Source of the DNA: Richelia sinica FACHB-800
GTDB lineage: Bacteria > Cyanobacteriota > Cyanobacteriia > Cyanobacteriales > Nostocaceae
Reading direction: 5' to 3'
DNA: 35,780 nucleotides
Assembly (NCBI RefSeq): GCF_014698825.1
Contig: NZ_JACJTT010000050.1
Location: forward strand, 1-35,780
Shown here piece by piece: positions 8,520-17,100 of the stretch (positions are counted from its first letter, which is position 1; every line of letters begins with the position of its first letter). The notes under the pieces are model-generated. The model was not told where the DNA came from and made no database searches. It saw only the letters and a program-made list of their open reading frames with translations. Both the position numbers and the translations under genes were made by a program.

Positions 8520-9313
8520 GAGGGCAACAGAATTACCAGATAATACTTGTTTTCTAGTGTGAATACAGGGGTGAGGCAATCATTAACATAGAGTAAATGC
8601 CTACCCCATCAACATTGGGATACTTATAGAAACTGCCAGGGAAATGGAGACACTAAACCGAAACACCAATAGACTTTCCACTCCTTAACCTGTCATCTGC
8701 TATAACTTTGACTTCTGCCTTGTTTGACTAGTAGATGCTATGCTGCCAGTGAGGGCAAACTTAATACCACTCTGTGGAAGAAAATGACTGAACACTCTTA
8801 ACTATAATTGCTAAGAAAGTTCAACTGTACTGATTTTTTTAGATTAAATCAGTATTTCCTGGGATAACACCAGGATAAACTGAATAGCAAAGATAAAGTT
8901 ATTAACGTTTATCTTTAGATATTGTAAAGGATACAATCATAATTAGGATTATACTGTGAAAAATTTTTGAATAAAACTTGCTTACCTCCCCAGAATAGGG
9001 GAATTGACCCAGGAAGCAGGAAACTGTTTAGAAAATTTCTTGGTGTATGGCTTTACTTAAAAATGTGGACTTCCTGTAGCTGTAATCTGCTGTCTGTAGC
9101 AATGAGGAGTTAAGTATCTATAGCAATGGACAGAACAGTTAGGACATTAACTAATGCTAAAACTTAGACAACCAAAGGCTTTTAGAACTGTCACCGGCTA
9201 TAACATCAAGCTTGTTTGGTTGGAGATGTAGATGGTTGAAAAAAGTGATGAAGAGCAACACAAAGCTCATTATAAATAGAAGACAGTGAACGTTTGAACT
9301 CAGGACTTTAGGT
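8520..9313. other. Long divergent intergenic region
   Basis: About 790 bp separate the divergent kinase and receiver-kinase genes. It must hold the promoters of both, but I see no convincing consensus promoter. It is AT-rich and has a short CCTGG/CCAGG hairpin near 8868. The stretch 9121-9200 belongs to an 80-bp element repeated in opposite orientation at 20618-20697. No credible coding frame; the open frame on the minus strand at 9157-9378 overlaps the 9314 gene and has no family resemblance. Confidence 0.6.
9121..9200 (-). repeat. 80-bp dispersed element, copy A
   Basis: The reverse complement of this stretch aligns without gaps to 20618-20697: about 62 of 80 positions identical by hand count, with a 14-base perfect core (tgtctaagttttag). 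It lies about 115 bp upstream of the receiver-kinase at 9314. It could be an interspersed repeat, a conserved small RNA or a shared control region. Confidence 0.65.
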
Positions 9314-10417
9314 ATGAAAAAAATTTTGGTGATTGAAGATGAGCCTTTCATTTGCAGTAATATTGAGGAAATTCTCATCCTCTCTGATTACCAGGCAATT
9401 ACAGCCCATGATGGCCTAACAGGATTAGAATTAGCCAAGGAAAATTTACCAGATTTAATTATCTGTGACGTAATGTTGCCTTATCTTGATGGTTATGAAG
9501 TAGTGAGTATGTTGCGTCAAGATAAAACAACAGCACAAATACCTTTAATTTTTTTAACTGCAAAAAGCGATCGCGCTGACCAGCGACAGGGGATGGAATT
9601 AGGTGCAAATGATTATCTTACCAAACCCTTTTCCCCCCAAGAACTATTGAAAGCAGTTGCTAGTCAATTCAAAAAACAAGATATTGTCAAAACTTCTTCC
9701 CAAGACCAATTAACAAATTTACGGAATAACATTTCCCTAGCTATTCCCCATGAAATCAACACTCCCCTCAATGGAATTTTGGGTTTTTCTAGTTTATTGA
9801 TGCAAGACCATTCACTTCTCAACAGCCCAGAAGGGCTAGAAATCATAGAGTATATTCATCAATCTGCACAGCGACTCAATCGCTTAGTACAAAATTTCTT
9901 GATGTATACTCAATTAGAACTCATTGCCACCAATCCAGCACAGTTAAAAGAATTGCAAAGTGCTGACACTATGAGTATTATTAAAGATATCATTAATGAT
10001 GTTGCCTTTCAAAAAGCATCAGAATTTAATCGACCAGAAGATTTAGAATTAGCAATAGAAAATGACTTGATAAAAATAGATCCTAACTACTTGACCAAAG
10101 TCATAGAAGAAATTATTGATAACGCTTTTAAGTTTTCTCAACCCCAGACTCCTGTACGTGTAACTGGTAAAGTTATTGATGGGCAATATCATTTGAATAT
10201 CACGGATTTTGGTAGGGGCATGACACCTGAGCAAATTGCTCAAATTGGTGCCTATATGCAGTTTGATAGAAAATATTATGAACAACAGGGTTCAGGATTA
10301 GGATTGATTGTTGCGAAACGAGTAGTCGAAATTTACGGCGGTAAATTTGAAATTAAAACTATTTTAAATCAACAAACAAGCATTAATATTAAGTTACCTA
10401 GTACACAATTTAAATAA
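9314..10417 (+). CDS. Receiver-histidine kinase (REC-HisKA-HATPase)
   Basis: A 367-residue protein with its receiver at the N-terminus: acidic pair E9-D10, phosphoacceptor Asp52 (in LIICDVMLP), T82 and Lys104 (YLTKPF). A short HisKA follows, with His146 in the unusual H box PHEINTPLN, where the usual RTP arginine is Asn. Then comes HATPase_c with N box Asn270, G1 box DFGRGM (298-303) and G2 box GSGLGL (326-331). There is no sensor or membrane segment, so its input is probably phosphotransfer to the receiver from another kinase such as the 5898 neighbour; that is inference. It is a close paralogue of the 20818-21924 product, with identical numbering of Asp52, Lys104 and His146. The start ATG follows an AGGACTTTAGGT stretch. 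It is divergent from the CBS kinase and convergent with the hybrid kinase at 10458. Confidence 0.92.
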   Translation: MKKILVIEDEPFICSNIEEILILSDYQAITAHDGLTGLELAKENLPDLIICDVMLPYLDGYEVVSMLRQDKTTAQIPLIFLTAKSDRADQRQGMELGANDYLTKPFSPQELLKAVASQFKKQDIVKTSSQDQLTNLRNNISLAIPHEINTPLNGILGFSSLLMQDHSLLNSPEGLEIIEYIHQSAQRLNRLVQNFLMYTQLELIATNPAQLKELQSADTMSIIKDIINDVAFQKASEFNRPEDLELAIENDLIKIDPNYLTKVIEEIIDNAFKFSQPQTPVRVTGKVIDGQYHLNITDFGRGMTPEQIAQIGAYMQFDRKYYEQQGSGLGLIVAKRVVEIYGGKFEIKTILNQQTSINIKLPSTQFK

Positions 10418-10457
10418 GTTAAACAATCATATTAATCCACTAGTGTTGATATCAGTT

Positions 10458-13400
10458 CTATTGAGCTATTAAAGCTCCGATTTTATTAACCAAATTCTTG
10501 AGTTTTACGGGTTTAGATAAATAATCTGTAGCACCTGCATTGAGACATTTTTCTTTATCTCCAGGCATGGCGAGTGCCGTCAATGCAATAATGGGAATAT
10601 GAGATAAAGTTGGATTAGCGCGAATTTGGCGGATTGATTCTAAACCATCCATCACCGGCATTTGAATATCCATTAAAATTAAATTTGGTTGATGTAAATT
10701 CGCTAATTCTAAAGCCTCTAAACCATTGTTGGCAATGACCAAATCATAGCCTTTAGCTTGTAAATAAATACCAATAGTGTCTATATTGGCTTCATTATCT
10801 TCTGCTAACAAAATCAGTGGAGCAATGGCAGCAGATTTTAAATTTTCATTAGATGTATCTTCTATTTCAAAATTATTATTTTTAGAATTTATATCTAAAT
10901 TTAATGCCCCTATATTTTGAGCCAATGGCTGAGTATAGGGCAACTTCATTGTAAAGCTACTACCTTGACCTAACACACTGTTAACAATCATGTTCCCTTG
11001 GTGCATTTCTACAATTTGTTTAACTAAAGTTAATCCTAAACCTGTACCTTCATATTGACGATTGAGTTGGCTATCTAATTGTATAAATGGCTGAAATAAA
11101 GAGTCAATTTCTGTGCTGGGAATACCAATTCCTGTATCTGTAACTGTGAAGAGAATGTGAGGTGTAAAAGTTTTTAATTTTATGGTTTCTAATTTCTGCT
11201 TTTCACTATCTAAATCTAATTTTACCTCTAAGGTTACTTTTCCTGATTTAGGTGTAAATTTTACAGCGTTACTTAATAAATTTATTAAGGCTTGTTTGAT
11301 CAACATTGGATCAACTACAATTTCAGTAATATTATCTGCTATGTGTAAATTCATCTGAAGTTTGTTTTTCATTGCTTGAGGCTCTAGCAATGCTAAACTT
11401 TGACTACATAACTCTTGCACCGACACTGAACTAAGCTTTAATGACATTTTTCCTGATTGAATTTTCGCAACATCCAAAATTTGGTTAATCAACGATAGAA
11501 GATGTTTTCCACTACGTTCAATAGTGGTTAAAGCATCTTTTTGTTGTTGATCCAAACAACCATAGACTCCTTCATCTAAACTTTCAGACATCCCTAAAAT
11601 AGCATTAATTGGTGTTCTTAACTCATGACTAATATTAGCAAGAAACTCATCCTTTAATTGGGTCAATCTTGCCAATTCTCTATTGGTTTTATGTAATTCT
11701 TCTTCTGCTTGTTTCCGGTCAGTAATATCTCTGCCTTCAGCAATCAATAAAATTACATTTCCTTCTTGATTTTTCAAAGGACGGAGAGAAAAGTCAATAA
11801 TTTTTACCTCCTGATTTGTGCCTAAAATATTGACTTCATAGCGCATAAATTCACCTTGAGCAGCCCTAGTCACTGACTCTTGGAGTTGATTACTCATTTC
11901 TGGGACAACTTGCCACCAATGAGTTTCCCAGAAAGGATGGTTAATCACATCTGCTAAGGTCAAACCACCAAAATCTAAAGCAGTTTGGTTAATATCTAGA
12001 ACCAGACCTTCTGTTGACAGTAGTCCCGTAAGTTGAAATGTATTATTAAAAATAGCGCGGTATTTATTTTCACTAGCTGCTAAAGCCTGTTCTGCTAATT
12101 TGCGTGTGTGAATATCTTTAGTGACTACCAAGAGATAATCTAACTCTCCACAGGTATTACTGACTGCTGTTACTGTCAAATTGACCCAAATAACTGTACC
12201 ATTTTTACAAATGTAGCGTGTTTCTAAAGAAAAATTTTGTTGTTGACCTGACCATAATTTATCAATCTGTTCTTTACTAATTGGGAAGTCTTGGGGATGG
12301 CAAATATCTTCTAAACTTTTGGTGAGTATTTCTTCCGAACTATAACCAAGCAATTGACACAATGTTTGATTAGCTTTGATGGGATAACCATCTAATCCTA
12401 GTTTTGCTATCCCTACACCAACTTGATTAAAGATGGTTTCTAATTCTTGAGTGCGCTGTTTAACTTGGGCATCTAATTCCTGGTTTAATTCTTCTAGGGC
12501 TTGGATAAAACAGAGATTTTCTAATTCTGATTTTTTGCGATCGCTAATATCCATCAATACGCCGATCATCCGGTGTAATTCACCGTTTTCGTCGTATTCT
12601 CCCCTACCTTTACTGCTAACCCAGCGAATTTTACTATCTGGTAAGATGACACGATATTCTGCTTCGTAGTCTGTGGAATTAGCTAGGGCATAAAAAATTT
12701 TCTTTTGGACTTGCTCTAGGTCTTTGGGATGGATACATTGAAAATAAGCGTCATAATCAATGGTACCACTCCCTGAGCCATAACCTAACAATACTAGGGT
12801 GTTAGCACTAGCAACAATATCGTTAGTATGTAAGTCCCATTCCCAATAGCCAATTTGCGAAAATTCCAAGGCAAGTTTAAGCTTTTTCTCACTGACTTGT
12901 AGGTTAACTTCTGTTTGTCTACGTGCAGTAATATCAATACCTGTACTAACAATGAATTCTACGTTTCCTTGCTTATCTAACAACACGCTATGATGCCAAG
13001 AAATTAGTTTTTTTTGATTGTTTTTGGTAAGCAACTGATGTTCGTATTCAGCAGGTAATTTAGTTAATAAAAGGCTATAAAAAACCGTTTTAAAAGATTC
13101 TATTTCTTCGGGAATTAATAACAAATTCCAAAAATACTTGTTTTGAACTTCTTCTAAACTGTAATTACTCAGTTGTTGACAGGTTTGATTAAAGCGGACA
13201 ATGCGACCTTGACGGTCGAGAACCATCACTAATGTTCCGGCACCATCAACAATTGTGGACAGTAAGTTATGTTCCCGTCTGAGTGCTTGTTCTGTTGCTG
13301 CTTGGTGTTGTTGCTGTTGAGCAAAAGTTTTAATCAGTTGCTGTTGCTGAATAATCTTATGAATGTTTTGATATAATAATTGGTCTGTTAAATCCCGTTT

Positions 13401-13730
13401 AAATAAGCAACTGTGGCAACCTAGTTTCATGACTTGAACAGCGATCGCTGGTTCTGGATATTCACTCACTACTAACACTGGCAATTCGGCACCAAGATTG
13501 AGTTTGGCCAGTGGTGCTAATTTGTTTAACCCCTCGCTATCAGGTAAGCAATAGTCTAATAAGATTACATCTGGCCAAGTTTGCTGACAGTATTGCCAAG
13601 CTGTGGTGAAAGTTTCTACTGTTGTAATAGTATATTTGTACCGCTCATCCCGATCTAAAAACTGCTGATAAGTTCTTTGATTACACTCAGAATTACTGAT
13701 CAGCAATATAGTGAAGGAGGGGATACACAT
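10458..13730 (-). CDS. Hybrid histidine kinase, REC-4xPAS-HisKA-HATPase-REC
   Basis: A 1090-residue soluble hybrid kinase. It begins with a receiver-like domain (1-125): Asp59 and Lys111 are present, but the usual acidic pair is replaced by Ser12-Asn13 and KP is KR, so metal binding is doubtful. A glutamine-rich linker follows, then four PAS/PAC modules (about 155-275, 285-400, 430-545 and 555-675), each PAC ending in a GIDIT-like motif. HisKA has His702 in SHELRTPINAILGMSE, followed by HATPase_c with NLLSNAVKF, DTGIGI and GTGLGL. The C-terminal receiver (about 975-1088) is intact (LAEDNE, LILMDIQMP, YLSKP). The kinase-receiver half is paralogous to that of the 14150 protein, its divergent neighbour across a 419-bp spacer. 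The start is ATG at 13728-13730, with no clear ribosome-binding site. The ligands of the PAS domains cannot be read from sequence. Confidence 0.92.
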   Translation of the reverse strand: MCIPSFTILLISNSECNQRTYQQFLDRDERYKYTITTVETFTTAWQYCQQTWPDVILLDYCLPDSEGLNKLAPLAKLNLGAELPVLVVSEYPEPAIAVQVMKLGCHSCLFKRDLTDQLLYQNIHKIIQQQQLIKTFAQQQQHQAATEQALRREHNLLSTIVDGAGTLVMVLDRQGRIVRFNQTCQQLSNYSLEEVQNKYFWNLLLIPEEIESFKTVFYSLLLTKLPAEYEHQLLTKNNQKKLISWHHSVLLDKQGNVEFIVSTGIDITARRQTEVNLQVSEKKLKLALEFSQIGYWEWDLHTNDIVASANTLVLLGYGSGSGTIDYDAYFQCIHPKDLEQVQKKIFYALANSTDYEAEYRVILPDSKIRWVSSKGRGEYDENGELHRMIGVLMDISDRKKSELENLCFIQALEELNQELDAQVKQRTQELETIFNQVGVGIAKLGLDGYPIKANQTLCQLLGYSSEEILTKSLEDICHPQDFPISKEQIDKLWSGQQQNFSLETRYICKNGTVIWVNLTVTAVSNTCGELDYLLVVTKDIHTRKLAEQALAASENKYRAIFNNTFQLTGLLSTEGLVLDINQTALDFGGLTLADVINHPFWETHWWQVVPEMSNQLQESVTRAAQGEFMRYEVNILGTNQEVKIIDFSLRPLKNQEGNVILLIAEGRDITDRKQAEEELHKTNRELARLTQLKDEFLANISHELRTPINAILGMSESLDEGVYGCLDQQQKDALTTIERSGKHLLSLINQILDVAKIQSGKMSLKLSSVSVQELCSQSLALLEPQAMKNKLQMNLHIADNITEIVVDPMLIKQALINLLSNAVKFTPKSGKVTLEVKLDLDSEKQKLETIKLKTFTPHILFTVTDTGIGIPSTEIDSLFQPFIQLDSQLNRQYEGTGLGLTLVKQIVEMHQGNMIVNSVLGQGSSFTMKLPYTQPLAQNIGALNLDINSKNNNFEIEDTSNENLKSAAIAPLILLAEDNEANIDTIGIYLQAKGYDLVIANNGLEALELANLHQPNLILMDIQMPVMDGLESIRQIRANPTLSHIPIIALTALAMPGDKEKCLNAGATDYLSKPVKLKNLVNKIGALIAQ

Positions 13731-14149
13731 GTAAAATTTATACCTATATAAACTATGATCATTTTGGCAAATAAGTTAAAATGTTGTAGTTACATCAGAC
13801 GATGTTATATATAGCATCTGTCTGTAGAGGTAATCTTTGAATCGTATTATATCCTGCTCATCTCAGGTATAACTCTATTTTTCTAAAAAAACACATAAAT
13901 TTTACATTAATCGTTTTTTTACTTACAGAATAAGTATTACAGTCATTTTAAATTTAGATTTAATTTCCGCATATTCAACATATTTTTGCTGATAGAAAAG
14001 ATTTTTATTACCTGTTAATACTACGGTTATTCCTCTGGGATCAAGCTGAATAAATTTATCAGTTCACTCTAAAATTACAGATAGTATGAAAACTCTTTTT
14101 GCATATATTTATAAGTAATATTGCTGAAATTAGGAGCAAGTAAAATTCT
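13731..14149. other. Divergent promoter region between two hybrid kinases
   Basis: 419 bp, strongly AT-rich, with no open frame of interest. It must contain promoters for both the 10458 and 14150 genes. An AGGAG (14132-14136) lies 13 nt before the 14150 start, farther than ideal. I see no clear operator palindrome. Confidence 0.55.
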
Positions 14150-17100
14150 ATGTCTTCTCTTTTATCAGTTGTCAATCATGATTTAGCCGCAGCAATTACT
14201 CATGATCCTCTCATAGTTACTCCTCAGTGCTTGGTGACAGATGTTTTGACTTTAATGAATGCAAAACAAGCTGTTTGTTCGCTTACGGAAGAAGAAAACT
14301 TGGGGGGTAGTTTCATTCCTCATGAAAGTAGCAAGAGTTGTGCTTTGGTCGTTGAAGGAAGAGAAATTATTGGCATTTTTACTGAGAAAAATGTAGTCAG
14401 GCTGACTGCTGAAAGAAAAATATTAACTGGATTAACTATGGCACAAGTCATGACTAGTCCAGTAATTACTCTCAAACGTTCAGAATTTACAGATATTTTC
14501 GCTACATTAAATTTGTTACAACGACATAAAATTCGTCACTTACCTTTGCTAGGAGATGATAGTCAAATACTAGGTTTAGTTACTTACGCAGGTTTACGGC
14601 AACTTCTACGTCCTGTGGATCTCATGCGGTTGCAGTTGATTGAGGATGTGATGAATACGGAAGTAGTTCATACACCACGCAACAGCAATTTATTCACCGT
14701 GATAGAACTGATGGTGAAAAATCAAGTAAGTAGCGTCATTGTTACAGAAATAGGAGCAGATTTATTACCACGTCCAGTGGGGATTATCACAGAAAGAGAT
14801 GTGGTACAGTTTCAAATTTTGGCCCTAGATTTTGATCGCATCACCGCTGGAATGGTGATGAGTACACCACTTTTTTCTTTAACACCAGAAGATTCCCTGT
14901 GGTCTGCTAGGTCTTTGATGCAGGAGAAAAAAATCCGTCATATTGTCATCACTGGCAAAAAAGGTGAGTTACGGGGAATTATTACTCAAACTAGTTTGCT
15001 ACAAATTCTCAATCCCATGGTGGTGTACAGATTAGTGGAGATATTGGAAGAGAAAATTGCCAATTTAGAGCAAGAAAAGCTGGAGTTATTAAATCAGCGC
15101 AATGCAGAATTAGCCAGGGAAGTAGAAGAACGCACCAAGGAATTAAATCTGCAAGCGGAACAGGAACGATTATTAGCTCACGTTGCTACGAGGATACGTG
15201 CTTCTTTAAATTTGCCAGAAATTTTAAGTGTATCGGTAGAAGAAGTCAGACAAATTTTAAGTTGCGATCGCGTCTTAGTATACCAGTTTTACCCTGATGG
15301 CAGTGGCACGATTGTAGCTGAATCAGTGGCTATGGGTTGGACTCAATCTCTCTACCACCAACTAGACGACCCTTGTTTTCGTGGTGGCATAGCTTCTGTT
15401 TATGCTCAAGGTCGCTGCATTGCCATTGATAATATTTATGCAGCTGGATATCCAGAATGTTATTTAGAGTTGCTAGGACAGTATCAAGTCAAATCTAACT
15501 TGGTAGTACCGATTTTGGTAGAGAACGACTTGTGGGGTTTATTAATTGGCCATCATTGCGCTGACTTTCACCCATGGGAACCATCCCACTTAAACATTTT
15601 AGACCGATTAGCCGTACAACTGGCGATCGCTATTCGCCAAGCCAAAATCTACACCCAATCCCAAACAGCATTACAGGAGCGCCTCAAAGCCGAAATGGCC
15701 CTACGGGATAGCGAAGCATTATTCCGTACCACCTTTGAACAAGCTACCGTGGGTATGTGTCACACCGCATTAAACGGTCAATTTTTGCTGGTTAATCAAT
15801 GTTTTTGTGACATTCTGGGTTATTCCATGGCAGAAATCCTCAACTTAAATGTTCAAGGCATAACCCACCCTGAAGACTTCGCGTCCAGTTGGCAAATGGC
15901 CATAAAACTGATTAATGGTGAAATTAGCACTTTCAGTCAAGAAAAACGTTACATCTGCAAAGATGGCTCAATTCTTTGGGCTTATATCACCGTTACCCTG
16001 TTCAGAAACTCCACAGGTCAACCCCAGCACTTTATTGTTATTGTTCAAAATATCAATGCCCGCAAAGCCGCAGAATCTTCACTTAAATTACTCAATCAAG
16101 AACTAGAAACGAGGGTAAAACAACGCACCAAAGACTTTCAACAGAGCGAACAAAGATTTCGGACTTTATTTACCGTTGCCCCTGATTTTATTTATGTCCT
16201 GGACTTACAGGGCATCATTCAACAAGTAAATTGGGCAGCGATTGAGCAATCTGGCTACGCTGAAGAAGAACTCATTGGCAAATATTTAGGTAATTTTTTT
16301 GCTCCCTCTTCTCATACACTTTTTGGGCAACATTTTTCCCTATTATTACATTTAGGTAGAGAACGCACCGAGCTAGAATTTATCTGTAAAGACGGCAGTA
16401 TTCGGACAATGGATTATGCTGCTACCGTAGTGTACAACCAAAATGAAGAACCAGATTATATAGTTGTTTTACAACGAGACATCACTGAACGTAAAAAAGT
16501 AGAACTAGAAAAACAACTACTCAAAGAAAGACTACAATTCCTCCTCGCATCTAGCCCCGCTGTTATTTTTGCTTGGGAAGTTGTTCCTAACTACGCCACC
16601 ACTTTTGTCAGTGATAACATCACCACTGTCCTGGGTTATCAAGTAGAGGAGTTTTTAGCCGATCCTAATTTTTGGGCAGACCATGTTCATCCTGAAGACA
16701 AAGAACAGATTTTTGCCGATCTATCTCACCTATTCCAAACAGGACATCACATCCATGAATATCGATTTCTCCACCGCAATCATCAATATTTATGGGTCAG
16801 AAATGAACTGCGCCTAGTCAAAGATGAAACAGGTAAACCCATAGAAATTATTGGCTACTTTGTGGATATTCAAGACCGCAAAATCATGGAAAATGACTTG
16901 CGCCAACGCAATGAACAACTAGCTATAGCTAATGTGCAATTAGAAAGTGCGACTAAATTAAAAGATGAATTTCTTGCCAACATGAGTCATGAATTACGCA
17001 CACCCCTCAACGCTATTTTAGGCATGTCTGAAGCCTTGCAAGAAGATGTATTTGGCCAGATTAATCCCCAACAAAAACGGGCATTGGCTACCGTTGAACG

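Noticed and set aside
8520-8579. Upstream TTG start for the CBS kinase
   Set aside because: The extra 20 codons begin right after a stop codon and lack a ribosome-binding site. The ATG at 8517-8519 starts close to the CBS region, as in the paralogue at 14150.
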